A DNA stretch of 64,000 nt from Saccopteryx bilineata. Taxonomy: Eukaryota; Chordata; Mammalia; Chiroptera; Emballonuridae. This document shows positions 1-11,621 of the stretch, one piece after another. Below the pieces are notes generated by a model. It saw only the letters and a list, made by a program, of their open reading frames with translations. It did not search any database and was not told where the DNA came from. Location of the stretch: assembly GCF_036850765.1 (NCBI RefSeq), contig NC_089494.1, positions 62,490,309 to 62,554,308 of the forward strand, in the 5' to 3' direction. A program made the position numbers and the translations under genes. How positions within the stretch are numbered: position 1 is the stretch's first letter; each line of letters begins with the position of its first letter.

Positions 1-309
1 GTGTTGTCTGTCTTCAGTGAAATACCAGGGCTCCACTGTTCTTCCACTTGCATGAACCATACCCCAGGAATTACAGCAGACACCATCTTCCCCTTCACCC
101 TAGCACACCCACCTAGGTCGTGCCACGTTGACCTCCTAAATAGCTCTCCAACTTCCCATGTCTTTTGACTGACAGGGATCCTTTAATAGTGGAACATATA
201 AGTCCCTTTTCAGAATAAGACATTAATTCATTAAATAAAATGCATAGGATTGCAAAGGAAACCAGTTCTGTTAAAATACAGTTATCAAAATATTTTAAAA
301 ACTGAGTTA
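1..309. other. Unique intergenic or intronic DNA
   Basis: No repeat family, open frame or RNA gene is recognisable here. The stretch is AT-rich at its 3' end and stops at the target-site duplication of the A-type SINE. Confidence 0.5.
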
Positions 310-325
310 TATTATGCGCTTCTTT

Positions 326-516
326 TTTTTTTTTTAAATTTTTATTTTATTTATTCATTTTAGAGAGGAAAGAGAGAGGGAGAGAGAGACAGGGGGGAGG
401 AGCTGGAAGCATTAACTCCCATATGTGCCTTGACCAGGCAAGCCCAGGGTTTCGAACCGGCGACCTCAGCATTTCCAGGTCGACGCTTTATCCACTGCGC
501 CACCACAGGTCAGGCC
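326..516 (-). mobile_element. tRNA-derived SINE, family A
   Basis: Short SINE of about 190 bp on the minus strand. Its tRNA-like head (read on the minus strand) begins GCCTGACCTGTGGTGGCGCA and has a B-box-like GGTTCGAAACC, followed by a TC-rich stretch and an A-rich tail. A perfect 16-bp duplication (TATTATGCGCTTCTTT) flanks it at 310-325 and 517-532, so it arose by L1-type target-primed insertion. The head looks most like a tRNA-Arg type by eye; that parentage is inference. Confidence 0.93.
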
Positions 517-691
517 TATTATGCGCTTCTTTATGAATGCACATGTGATATCAAATTATGACAGGCCTAACAACAACAATAATTTTCAAGTAGTGATGAC
601 CATAAATGACATCTTCATGTATCTGCAACAACAGTAATGTGATCTGAAAACATCTACAATTCCTCTTGGTTTCAAAGGCTCAGATGCAATT

Positions 692-3261
692 CCAAGATGG
701 TGACAGAGTAGGTTGTCACCTCCCAGGATCAAGTTGGATTACAACTTAATTTAAAAACAATCATCTTGAAAAACCAACTTTAGACTAAATGAAGAAGAGT
801 CTATAAACAAGGATCACAGAAGACGCCACAAGGAGACTGATAGGAAGGGCAGAGATGTGGAAAGGGCTGCCTCCCTCCCAGGAGCAAGCACTGAAGGAGA
901 GTCCAGAGGGATTCTCACTGCAGGGAGGGTCGCCCTGAGAGGGGAGGGTTGTCAGCTCCAGGCCAGCACCCCAGCTTAGAGCCCCAGAGCCTAGAAGAGG
1001 CACCCACATAGCATTTGGCAGTGAAAAGTGCTGGGTTTCTGTCTGTGAGAAAGAGACTGGAACTCTCAGAGATGCAGGCTCCATCTTAAAAGGCCAGCGC
1101 AAAAAATCTCATTCACAGCCACTCACCCAGGACTCCCGTGGAGGGAGGGCTGAGAGGACTAGTTATGTAAGGAGAGTGTGAAGTTGGAGGCCCAGGGAGA
1201 GACACTATGGGGATGACCACCGAAACCCCTGTGGTGATTTATTCTCCAACACTGCAGTCGTCATCTTTCTTGTGAAGAGCAGTCCCCTCCCTGTGGCATC
1301 AGCCTGGAGGAAAGCAACTGCCCCAACCTTGGGAATCTCTCCTGCCTCAATCTATGGAGACTGGGTTTTCTGAGAATCCAGGAAGCAGGATGCCCGTCAA
1401 TGACTCAGTTTTCTGGCATTGAGGTCAGAGCTTCCCCCCACAACATGCTCTCGAGTCTATAACTGGTGCTTCTGCCTCACGGGGGACTCAGGAGATACTG
1501 ACTAAACTGTGGGACAACCACATCTCTGGGTCTCAGAGGCCACACCCACTGGACTCCTGGGGCCATACCCTACTGAGATCTATGAAAAAAAGTCTGGAAA
1601 GACTGACATGTGGAGCCCAGGGGCAGAAACCACCCTTCCTGATCCCTGAATCACCCCAAGCTCTAGACTCTACCAGAAATTTTATTTCAGTGGCTGAGCC
1701 CAACAAGCAGCCAGCAGACAGAAGCTGCAGGAAGCAGGGCTCACAAAACCTTGGCTTTTTGCTGGCCTTCTTCCAGGTCCAGTGTGGGTAAAAGCTAGCC
1801 TAGGTTTGTGGCTTGGTATTTCCACATGCAACTGGGCCAAGCAGAGGCAGCCACAAACTCTGGATTGCTTATAGCTCCAAGAAGGTTGCTGAGGGCCAGT
1901 CACAGGCAGTGTCCCCCACTGGTCTGCACTGGTTTTCCCCCAGGGAGGCCCAGGGATAGAACATCCAGTGGCCAACTTCAGAGAACATCAGTTCAGGACC
2001 TAATGACCCTTGCTTGTGGGGTGTCCTAAGGGAGGGCTCATCAGACATGATGCCCAGCTGAGGCGAGTTCCACTATCTGTGGTCAACACCAGCACAGTGG
2101 CTCATGCACATTGGACAGGGTGGAGCTTCACAGTCAGCCAGCCCAGGTGCTGGGCTAGGTTCTACAAGGGGAAGGGAGAGAGACTTGGAGCATGGAAATT
2201 TAAAGTGTGGGTCCCCATGGACCTATTGTTGGGTCCAGTCAAGGGGCTTAGCCACTTCCTGGGGTGGCACAGTCAGCCCTAGGGGAGGACACTCTCAGTC
2301 TTTCTTCCTGAGGCCAGGGGCTCCCCAGCTGGAAGAACTGCAGAGAAGACTGTCAGCCCCACTCAATCTGAACCTGCTGCTCGCCTTGCTGGGGAGAAAT
2401 TGAATTGGAGTATCTAGCAGTGTCTGAGGGATTAGGCTGTGGAGTAGGGGCTACTTTCCTGTACTGAGCTCCTGACCAAGAGACACCTGAAGTAGGGGGT
2501 CCCACTAATGTTGTATTTACAACCTCAGCTATCCTAACCCATTAAACTTGCAACCTGTAGAGGGGTTGGCTGTGTGAGGCCAGTTTGAGCCCCCAATACA
2601 GTCTTTCTGCAGAAGACTCTATGGGAAGACCATGCGGTTTCAAGAGGAAGTAGAGAAGCTGAAAAGTGGAGGCAAATCTTATGGAATTTGGGGCTTTTAT
2701 GGAACTTTGGTCATCTCTAAGCAGAAGAAAGCTGATTCTCATACAAAGATGGGCTTCTCCCACACTACCCAGGCATAGAAAACACAGACACTAACAGTGA
2801 ACAGAGCAGTAGCTCCAGACAGGTAGCCCACGACAAATTACAAACAACAGCTGATGCCAACCCAAGAAGACCCAGAACCAACACAACCGTAGTGGGTGGC
2901 AGACAGCACCAAGGCTAGACTCAGCTAACTACACAAGCAGTGTGCCCAAAGGAGAAACGCAGCAGGCACCAGACACTGCAGAGAATAAATACACCCTACA
3001 GTACAGACACTTCGCAGTGTCTAATACACATGATCAAGGTTGATCCTTAGTGCCAGCCAGCCTGAAGGGATAACCACACCCATGAAAGGACCAACTGCAT
3101 TCAACACTCACATACAACAGGAGGGTAAATACTACCCTCAAGAAGCATTCCTAGAGCAAGGAACTCAGGTGGCCAGGTGGTCAGTACCACTGAGCCCATC
3201 TTCCTCATAAAGACCACAACAAATTTCAAAGTCACACAGTGCTACTTAATACACAGACAAA
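692..3261 (+). promoter_or_regulatory. L1 5'UTR (internal promoter region)
   Basis: About 2.6 kb lie between the L1 5' end and ORF1. Part of it (about 1870-2040) is clearly related to the 5'UTR of the minus-strand L1 inserted at 34101-36773: both share the phrase GGTTGCTGAGGGCCAGTCA and the following text. The open frames in this stretch on both strands are short and L1-unrelated, so I leave them out. L1 5'UTRs act as internal promoters; whether this copy is active is unknown. Confidence 0.7.
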
Positions 3262-4191
3262 ATGGGCAAAGATATATGACCCAAATGAATCAACAAGAGA
3301 AATCCTCAGAAAAAGAACTAAATGAAATGGAAGTAACCAAACTACCAGACACAGAGTTTAAAATAATGATTTTTAGGATGCTCAAGGGTCTTAGAGCAAC
3401 AATGGATGATCATGATGGAAACTTAAACAAAGAGATAGTAAGCATCAAAAAGGACATTGAAGTAGTAAAAAGAACAAGTCAGAAATGACAAGTACAATTT
3501 CAGAAATAAAGACTGCACTAGAAGGAATCAATAGCAGGCTGGATGAAGCAGAGGATTGAATCAGTGATTTAGAAGACAAGATAAACAGAAGCAGAGCAGC
3601 AAAAAAACAAAAACAAAAACAAAACAAAAAAACACTCAAAAAGAGTGAGAAAACTCTAAGAGACCTCTGTGACAATATGAAGAGAAACAACATCCACATC
3701 ATAGGGGTTCATGAAGGAGAAGAGAACAAACAAGGGATAGAGAACCTGTTTGAAAAAATCATAGCTGAAAATTTCCCTAAATTGATGAAGGAAAAAGTCA
3801 CACAAGTTCAAGAAGCACAGAGAGTTCCATTAAAGATGAACCCAAGGAGGCCTACACCAAGACATATCATAATTAAAATACCAAAATTAAGAGCCAAAAA
3901 AAAAAAAAAAAAAGAATACGGAAAGCTGCAGGAGAAGAGCAGTCAATTACCTACAGAGGAGCACCCATAAGAATGACATCAGACTCAACAGAAACACTTC
4001 AGGCCAGAAGAAATTGGCAAGAATTATTCAAAGTGATGCAAAACAAGAACCTACAACCAAGAATACTTTATCCAGCAAGGCTATCATTTAAAATTGAAGG
4101 AGAAATAAGAAGTTTCCCAGATAAGAAAAAACTGAAGAAATTTATTGCAACCAAACCAGTACTGCAAGAAATGTTAAGGGGTCTGCTTTAA
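3262..4191 (+). pseudogene. L1 ORF1 remnant (ORF1p, RNA-binding chaperone)
   Basis: ORF1p coats L1 RNA and acts as a nucleic-acid chaperone in the ribonucleoprotein. The start is placed at the ATG at 3262, because the N-terminus matches the other ORF1 copies here. The N-terminal part runs to a stop near 3486. The RRM part resumes near 3677 (KRNNIHIIGVHEGEE). After an A-run frameshift near 3900, the C-terminal domain appears at 3973-4191 (LQPRILYPARLSFKIEGE) and ends in the usual Leu-Leu stop. It is broken by at least two frameshifts or stops and cannot give a full protein. Confidence 0.88.
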
Positions 4192-4760
4192 AAAGAGCAA
4201 AGGAAAAAAGAAATAGAAAGAGGATTATAGGTTTAAAGAAAAAAATGGCAATAAATAAGTATATATCAATAGTAACCTTAAATATAAATGGATAAAATGC
4301 TCCAATCAATGATATAGGGTAGCTGCATGGATAAGAAAACAGGACCTATACATATGCTGTCTACAAGAGACCCACCTCAGAACAAAGATACACATAGACT
4401 GAAAGTGAATGGTTGAAAAGAGTATTTCATGCAAAAGGAAAAAAAAAAAAAAAAGCTGGAGTAGCAATACTTATATCTGAGAAAATAGTCTTTAAAACAA
4501 AGGCTATAGTAAGGGATAAAGAAGGTCACTACATAATGATAAAAGGAGCAATCCAACAGGAGGATATAACTATTGTAAATTTTTATGGAGCCAATTTAGG
4601 AGCACCTAAATATACAAAGCAGATTTTGATGGATATAACAGGTGAGATTGACAACAATACTATAATAGTAGGGGATTTTAATACCCCACTAACACCAATG
4701 AATAGATCTTCCAGACAGAAAATTAACAAAGAAACAGTGGCCTTAAATGACGCACTAGAT

Positions 4761-4974
4761 CAGCGGTTCTCAACCTGTGGGTTGCAACCCTGGCGGGGTC
4801 GCCTAAGGCCATCAGAAAATACATAATGCATATCAGGTATTTACATTCCGAATCATAACTGTAGCAAAATTACAGTTATGAAGTAGCGACCAAAATTATT
4901 TTTTGGTTTGGGGTCACTGCAACATGAGGAACTGTATTGCGGGGTCATGGCATTAGAAAGGTTGAGAATCACTG
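4761..4974 (+). mobile_element. Non-autonomous hAT transposon, SPIN-like
   Basis: This 214-bp element splits L1 ORF2. Its ends are CAGCGGTTCTCAACC and GGTTGAGAATCACTG, imperfect inverted repeats (13 of 15 match). It is flanked by a perfect 8-bp duplication, CACTAGAT, at 4753-4760 and 4975-4982, as expected for hAT. The termini and the interior (GGGGTCACTGCAACATGAGG) look like the SPIN_NA / URR1-type short elements known from several mammals. It encodes nothing; a transposase supplied in trans would have moved it. The family name comes from memory of the termini, not from a search. Confidence 0.88.
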
Positions 4975-5981
4975 CACTAGATCAATGGGATTTAATTGGT
5001 ATCTTCAGAACACTTCACCCCAAAGCAGCAGAATATACATTTTTTTCAAGTGCTCATGGTACATTTTCTAGGATAGACCACATGTTAGGACCCAAAACAA
5101 GTCTCAATAAATTTAAGAAGATTGAAATAATATCAAGCATCTTCTCTGATCACAATGGCATAAAACAAATAAAGTACAATAGAAAAACTGAAAAACATTC
5201 AAACACTTGGAGGCTAAATAGCATGTTATTAAATAACAAATGTGCCAATGTGATTAAGAAAAAATAAAAATTTCCTTGAAACAAATGCAAATGAGCATAC
5301 AACAATCCAAAATCTATGGGACACAGCAAAAGCAGTCCTGAGAGGAAAGTTCATAGAATTATAAGCATAACTTAAGAAGCAAGAAAAAGCTCAAATAAAC
5401 AACTTAACTCTGCACCTAAAAGAACTAGAAAAAAAAACAACAAATAAAGTCCAGAGGATGTAGAATGAAGTAAATAATAAAGATCAGAATGTAAATAAAT
5501 GACATAGAGGTTAAAAAATTATAAAAGATCAATGAAACCAAGAGCTGGTTCTTTGAAAAGGTAAATAAGATTGACACCTTTAACCAAACTCATCAAGAAA
5601 AAAAGAGAACAGATCCAAAGAAAAAAATTAGAAATGAAAGTGGATAAGTAACAACTGAACCACAGAAATACAAATAATTGTAAGAAAATACTATGAAGAT
5701 TTATATGCCAAAAGATTGGACAACCTAGGCAAAATGGATAAATTTCTTGAAACACACAATCTTCCAAAACTGAATCTGGAAGAATCAGAAAACCTAAACA
5801 GACTGATTACAACAAGTGAAATTAAAACAGTTATCAAAAAACTCCCAGCAAGTTTTCAGGGATTTGGCATGGTGTTGGGGCCAACTTGGACTTGGTAAAC
5901 ATGTTAAGGACACTACTCTTTTATGGATTCTTGCTGTATTGGCCAAGAGTATGCTTAAAGGCTTTAATCACTGTAAAAAAA

Positions 5982-6426
5982 AAATAGAAGACTGGATAAA
6001 GAAGATGTGGCACATATACACCATGGTATACTATTCAGCCATAAGAAATGATGACATCGGATCACTTACAACAAAATGGTGGGATCTTGATAACATTATA
6101 TGGAGTGAAATAAGTAAATCAGAAAAAAAAAAAACCCCAAGAACTGCAGGATTCCATACATTGGTGGGACATAAAAGCCATACTAAGAGACATGGAGAAG
6201 AGTGTGGTGGTTACGGGGGGCGGGGGGAAGGAAGGAGGGAGAAGGGGAGAGGGGGAAGGGGAGGGGCACAAAGAAAACTAGAGAGAAGGTGACGGAGGAC
6301 AATCTGACTTTGGGTGAAGGATAGGCAACAGAATTGAATGACAAGATAACCTGGACATGTTTTCTTTGAATATATGTACCCTGATTCATTGATGTCACCC
6401 CATTAAAATAAAAATTTATTTATAAA
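5982..6426 (+). pseudogene. L1 ORF2 C-terminal end and 3'UTR fragment
   Basis: The translated start reads IEDWIKKMWHIYTMVYYSAIRNDDIGS, the end of L1 ORF2 in the subfamily also seen at 29247-29855, followed by the purine-rich 3'UTR (G-rich stretch at about 6210-6280). It is the middle part of the chimeric insertion and is severely 5'-truncated. Confidence 0.85.
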
Positions 6427-6452
6427 TAATAATAATAATAATAATAATAATT
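6427..6452. repeat. (AAT)n microsatellite
   Basis: About eight AAT units lie at the end of the L1 fragment, probably grown from its A-rich tail. It marks the border between L1 3' end and the transduced flank. Confidence 0.9.
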
Positions 6453-8601
6453 CTATGGCCACTACCAAGAGGAGAAAAGTGACTGATGAAAATCATGTGT
6501 TCCAACACAAGAGGCCTGGAAAGTAATATGTTTAGATTAAAAACATTGATTTTTTTTCCCATTTACAATAGGAAAGTCTTGTTTAGAAGAATATCAAGAG
6601 TGCCTATCTGATGAACCACATTGTCAATTAAGTGGTTTAGAAGGCTAATAGCAAGGCAACAGACACCAGTTTCAAAAACAAATGTAATTCAGTTTCAACA
6701 GTTATTGTATTTCCTAAAATTTAATTTAAAAAGAAATTTATTGATAAATAATAAAATAAAGTATGCATGTAAAAAAAAAACAACTCCCAGCAAACAAAAG
6801 TCCTGGACCAGAATGGTTTCACAGGCAAACTTTACCAAACTTCCAAAGAACTAACACCTATCCTTTTCAAGCTATTCCTAAAAATTCAAGAGGAAGGAAG
6901 ACTTCCAAACTCATTTTATGAGGCAAGCAGTATCCTCATTCCAAAACCAGGTAAAGACACTACTAAGGAAGAAATGTATAGCCAATATCCCTGATGAACA
7001 TAGATGCTAAAATTCTCGACAAAATATTAGCAAACTGGATCCAGCAATACATTAAAAAGATCATACATCATGATCAAGTGGGATTTATTCTGGGGAGGCA
7101 AGGTTGTTACAATATTCACAAATCAATAAATGTGATTCATCACATAAACAAAATGAAGAATAAAAGTCACATGATTATATCAATAGATGCAGTAAAAGCA
7201 TTTGATAAAATCCAGCATCCATTTATGATCAAAACTCTGACCCAAGTAGGAATACAGAGAATATACCTCAACATAATAAAGGCCCTATATGACAAACTGA
7301 CAGCCAACATCATACTCAATGAGAAAAATTAAAAGTAATTCCCTTAAGATCAGGAACAAGACAGGGGTGCTCTCTTTTACCATTCTTATTCAACATAGTT
7401 CTGGAAGTCCTAGTCACAGAAATCAGACAAGAAGAAGAAATAAAAGAAATCCAAATTGGAAAAGAAGAAGTAAAACTGTCATTATTTGCTGATGACCTGA
7501 TATTTGATATTGTACATAAAAAACCCTACAGTCTCAGTCAAAAAACTATTAAACTACATAAATGAATTTGGCAAGGTGGCAGGATATAAAATTAATATTC
7601 AGAAATCAGTTGCATTTTTATACACCAACAATAAACTGTCATAGAGAGAAATTAAGGAAACAATCCTCTTCACTATTGCAACAACAATAAAACAATAAAG
7701 TACCTCGGAGTAAATTTAACCAAGGAGGTAAAAGACTTGTACTTGGAAAATTATAAGATGTTGGAAAAAGAAATCAAGGAAGATACAAACAAGTGGAAGC
7801 ATATACTGTATTCATGAATAGGAAGAATAAATATTAAAATGTCTATCCTACTCAAAGCAAACTATAGCTTCAATGCAATTCCTATTAAAATGCCAATGGC
7901 ATACTTCACAGATCTAGAACAAATATTCCAAAAATTTATATGGAACCAAAAAAGAACCGAAATAGCCTCAGCAATCTAGAAAATGAAAAAGAAAGTGGGA
8001 GGTATCACACTTCCATATATCAAGTTATACCACAAGGTCATTGTAATAAAAACATCTTAGTATTGGCATAAGAACAGGTATATAGATCAATGGAACAGAC
8101 CAGAGAACCCAAAAATAAACCCACGCCTTTATGGTCAATTAATATTTGACAAAGAAGGCAAGAGTATGGAATAAAGACAGTCTCTTTAATAAATGGTATT
8201 GGGAAAATTAGACATCTACCTGCAAAAAAATGAAACTAGACCACCAATTCACAAAAATAAACTCAAAATGGATAAAAGACTTAAACATAAGTTGTGAAAC
8301 CATAAAAATCTTGGAAGAAAACATAGGCAATAAACTCTCTGATATCTCTCATAGCAATATTTTTGCTTATATATCTCCATGGGCGAATGAAATAAAGGAC
8401 AAAATAACCCCAAATGGGAGTATATCAAACTAAAAAGACTTTGCATAGCAGAAGACCCCATTAACAAAATAAAAAGACAACCCACACAATGGGAGAACAT
8501 ATTTGCTGATACATCTGATAAAGGGTTAATAACCAAAATTTATAAAGAACTTCTAAAACTTACCAAGAAAGTAAACAATTCAAATAAAAAATGGACAAAG
8601 G

Positions 8602-8922
8602 TCCTGACCAGGTGGTGGTGCAGTGGATACAGTGTCGGACTGGGATGCAAAGGACACAGGTTTGAGACCCCAAGGTCGCTGGCTTAAGCATGGGTTCATC
8701 TGGTTTGAGCAAGGCTCACCAGCTTGAGCCCAAGATCACTGGCTTGAGCAAGGGGTCACTCGGTTTGCTGTAGCCCTCTGGTCAAGGCACATAGGAGAAA
8801 GCAATCAATGAACAACTAAGGTGCTGCAACCAAGAATTGATGCTTCTCATCTCTCTCCCTTCCTCTCTGTCTCTATCTGTGTCTCTCTCTGTGTCTCTCT
8901 GTCTCTGTCACACACACAAAAA
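8602..8922 (+). mobile_element. tRNA-derived SINE, family B
   Basis: Longer SINE (about 320 bp) whose head reads GTGGTGGTGCAGTGGATA. Its middle consists of several diverged copies of a ~20-bp phrase around GGTCGCTGGCTTGAGC, and its end is CTCTGT-rich. It is flanked by GGACAAAGG at 8593-8601 and 8923-8931 and lies inside L1 ORF2. Confidence 0.92.
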
Positions 8923-9870
8923 GGACAAAGGACCTGAATAGATACTTCTTCAAAGAGGACATACAGATGGCCAATAGAAATATGAAAAAATGTTCATTAT
9001 CACTAATCATCAGAGAAATGCAAATTAAGACCACAATGAGCTACCACCTCACACCCATCTGTCAGAATGGCGCTCATTAACAAATCAACAAACAAATGCT
9101 GGTGAAGGTGTGGAGAAAAGGGAACCCTCCTGCACTGCTGGTGGGAATGTAGACTGGTGCAGCCACTGTGGAAAACAGTATGGCGTTTCCTCAAAAAATT
9201 TAAAATGGAACTGCCTTTGACCCAGCTATCCCATTCGTAGGAATATATCCTAAGAATAACAAATCACTGATTCAAAAGAAGATATGCATTTCCATGTTTA
9301 TTACCGCATTGTTTACAATAGCCAGGATCTTGAAATAGCTCAAGTGTCCGTCAGTGGACAAGTAGATTAAAAAGCTGTGGTATGTATACACAATGGAATA
9401 CTATGTGGCCATAAAAAAGAAGGAAATCTTACCTTTTGTGATGGCATGGATAGACCTGGAGACTATTATGCTAAGTGAAATAAGCCAGGCAGACAAAGAC
9501 AAATATCATATGATCTCACTTATATGTGGCATCTAATGAATGTGGTGAACTGAGGAACAGAATAGAGACAGAGGCGGGATCACAGGGACCAGAGGGTCAG
9601 CTGTCAGAGGGAAGGGGGATGAGGGGACGGGATCAGACAAGGTGAAGGGATTAGTGAAACTATATATACATAACACATAGATACAGATAACAGGACAGGA
9701 AATCCCAGAAGGAAGGGGGGAGGGAGTCAAGGGAGGGGGACAAAGGAGGTATGAGAGGGGGCACGTTGTTTGGGGGTGAGGATGTTATATTGAATGGAAC
9801 ACTTGAATCCATTTTAATGTAATGAATTTTAAAAATTTATAAAAATATAATTTAAAAAAGAATTAAACAT

Positions 9871-10029
9871 TTAAACACAAAAACAGAGGCAGAAGTGCTG
9901 CTGATATTGCTGTAGTTTGTTGTCTACATCCAACATGGAAGGAATAGTAAATTTCAGTCAGAAAATGGTGAGAGTAAAGATGTACTTTTTTCCTCAACTG
10001 AGTTCACACATTTCTTTGGAGCCCAGACC
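9871..10029. other. Unique DNA between L1 and L2
   Basis: No recognisable feature between the A-rich end of the L1 and the L2 fragment. Confidence 0.4.
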
Positions 10030-10575
10030 AAGAACTTCAGCCTTCATCCAAGCCATCATTTCTCACTGGATTTACTGCCACACTCTCCTATTGGATGTAC
10101 ACACTTGCCCATGTCCAAACTGTCCCAAATGGTATTTCCCAAATACAAAATCTGTTATCTCCTGTCCAGCACCTGCTTAAACCTCAACCACCTTCCATTG
10201 CCCTTAGAATAGAGACCTCAAGACCCGGTTCCTCCCCTTGTTGTGGATTCTCTTCAGTCTCTTTCACTGCAGGGCATTTGCATTCCCTCTGCTAGGAATG
10301 CTCTCCCTGCCCTTGTGCACTGAGTTCATTCTTCAGGAAATCAGTGCAACCATTGCTTGCTCCAGGGGGCCTTCTCAGGCTCCCTGGGTTCTCTGTTGCA
10401 CCATTGCCTTTTCATACCTCAGAGGTATGAGAGGTATGTTGTATTTTTTTTGTGTGTGAGTCTTTGCCTAATGTCTATCTACGCCCACCAGCTGTGGTTC
10501 CATGAGAACAGGTTGTTATCCCCAGGCCGATGTCTGGCATGTAGTAGAGGCTCATTAAATACTTGTAGAATAAAA
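10030..10575 (+). repeat. L2 LINE 3' fragment
   Basis: Ancient LINE-2. The phrase around 10265-10310 (ATTTGCATTCCCTCTGCTAG) and the end near 10540-10575 (AGAGGCTCATTAAATACTTG) match the usual L2 3' end. It is strongly diverged and no coding frame survives. Confidence 0.72.
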
Positions 10576-10817
10576 AACTGAGTAACTAACGGTTCTAACA
10601 CACATTTTAGAAGCAGAAAATCCAGTGATGTAGTGGGGGATGGGGCGAGGAGGAAAGAAGAGTGTTAGAGGCAGATGTGTGACAGCAGAGAGAAGTGATA
10701 GTCTCTCGTTTTCTTGTTTGAGGAGATAAATCCTCAAAAAACAAAGAAATAACCGAAAACAGACACTCCCTCCCCCCAAACTGAAGACTTTCTGTATAAC
10801 TAAAAAAGAGAGTTCTG

Positions 10818-11007
10818 GCCTGGCCTGTGGTGGCGCAGTGGATAAAGCGTTGACCTGAAAATGCTGAGGTTGCCTGTTCAAGACCCTGGGCTTACCCGGT
10901 CAAAGCACATATGGGAGTTGATGCTTCCTGCTCTTTCCCCCTCCTGTCTCCCTTCTCTCTCTCTCTCTCCTCTCTCAAATGAATAAATAAAATCTTTAAA
11001 AAAATTT
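10818..11007 (+). mobile_element. tRNA-derived SINE, family A
   Basis: Plus-strand A SINE with head CCTGTGGTGGCGCAGTGGAT and tail AATGAATAAATAAAATC. It is flanked by an exact 17-bp duplication, TAAAAAAGAGAGTTCTG, at 10801-10817 and 11008-11024. Confidence 0.94.
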
Positions 11008-11024
11008 TAAAAAAGAGAGTTCTG

Positions 11025-11386
11025 TGTACATTAATAATCCTTAAGAGCACCCTTGTGTTACAAGCGAGAACATTAACTTGTGTTTCTAAGGTTAACCCTA
11101 AGTATTAAGCAAAGGTTAAATTATATTACTTTATTCCCATATTAAAAAAAGAAATGTCATAAAAAACCACATTTACTTTTGAAAACAAAAAGTCATTTGA
11201 AAAAAAAACTAATATATGAGGTCAGACAACTATACAGTATGTGTGTGTGTATATCCTGGAAATATATTATTTGATGCTGACATTTAGATATTTAGTTTTC
11301 TTGTATATCTAAAACATAATTATTTTAGCAATATAACCAAGAAGTAGAATATTTAGTGGGTTGATAGCACCACCAGCAGAGATATT
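11025..11386. other. Unique AT-rich DNA
   Basis: No repeat family or gene signal is recognised. A short TG run at about 11240-11251 is too small to matter. Confidence 0.4.
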
Positions 11387-11401
11387 AATAAGGTCAGATT
11401 A

Positions 11402-11606
11402 GGCCTGACCTGTGGTGGCGCAGTGGATAAAGTGTCGACCTGGAAATGCTGAGGTCGCCAGTTCGAAACCCTGGGCTTGCCTGGTCAAGGCACATATGGG
11501 AGTTGATGCTTCCTGCTCCTCCCCCCTTCTCTCTCTCTCTCTCCCTCTCTCTCTCTCCTTTCTAAAATGAATAAAAAATAAAAAATAAAAAAAAATAATT
11601 AAAAAA
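11402..11606 (+). mobile_element. tRNA-derived SINE, family A
   Basis: Plus-strand A SINE with B-box-like AGTTCGAAACC and a long A-rich tail. Flanked by exact 15-bp duplications AATAAGGTCAGATTA at 11387-11401 and 11607-11621. Confidence 0.94.
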
Positions 11607-11621
11607 AATAAGGTCAGATTA

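Larger units (their letters stand above)
5852..6781 (+). mobile_element. Chimeric L1-mediated insertion: unknown RNA + L1 3' end + 3' transduction
   Basis: A 930-bp block splits ORF2 of the host L1 and is flanked by AACTCCCAGCAA at 5840-5851 and 6782-6793. It has three parts. 5852-5981 is an unidentified sequence ending in an A-run. 5982-6452 is the 3' end of a different L1 subfamily, the same type as 29439-29855. 6453-6781 is non-L1 sequence ending in two AATAAA signals (6750-6755 and 6755-6760) and a poly(A) tract from 6771. One set of duplications encloses all three parts, so they were probably inserted together. Confidence 0.8.
4245..9536 (+). pseudogene. L1 ORF2 remnant (endonuclease and reverse transcriptase)
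   Basis: ORF2p nicks target DNA and copies L1 RNA. Traces in order: endonuclease start (TLNING, but followed by a stop), the GDFNTPLTPMNRSS catalytic loop (about 4671), a SRIDHMLG block (about 5065), an SDH motif (about 5145), the reverse transcriptase core with [15 protein letters not shown] (about 7180) and the catalytic FADD (7485-7496). The C-terminal Cys-rich region ([19 protein letters not shown] type) lies at about 9100-9160, and the last codons read MISLICGI before the stop at 9534. Many stops plus three insertions make it non-functional. Confidence 0.88.
692..9870 (+). mobile_element. Near full-length L1 retrotransposon, broken by nested insertions
   Basis: The element starts with a typical L1 5' end (AAGATGGTGACAGAGTAGG), then a long 5'UTR (692-3261), an ORF1 remnant (3262-4191), an ORF2 remnant (4245-9536) and a 3'UTR with a purine-rich stretch and A-rich end near 9870. 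Three later insertions interrupt it: a SPIN-like hAT element (4761-4974), a chimeric L1-mediated insertion (5852-6781) and a B SINE (8602-8922). Without these it is about 7.7 kb. Both frames carry stops and frameshifts, so it is dead. I could not find clear target-site duplications, so the outer ends are approximate. Confidence 0.9.

Noticed and set aside
7010..7332. Intact reverse transcriptase gene fragment (112 codons)
   Set aside because: It is one open piece of a broken L1 ORF2; stops before and after it rule out a separate gene.
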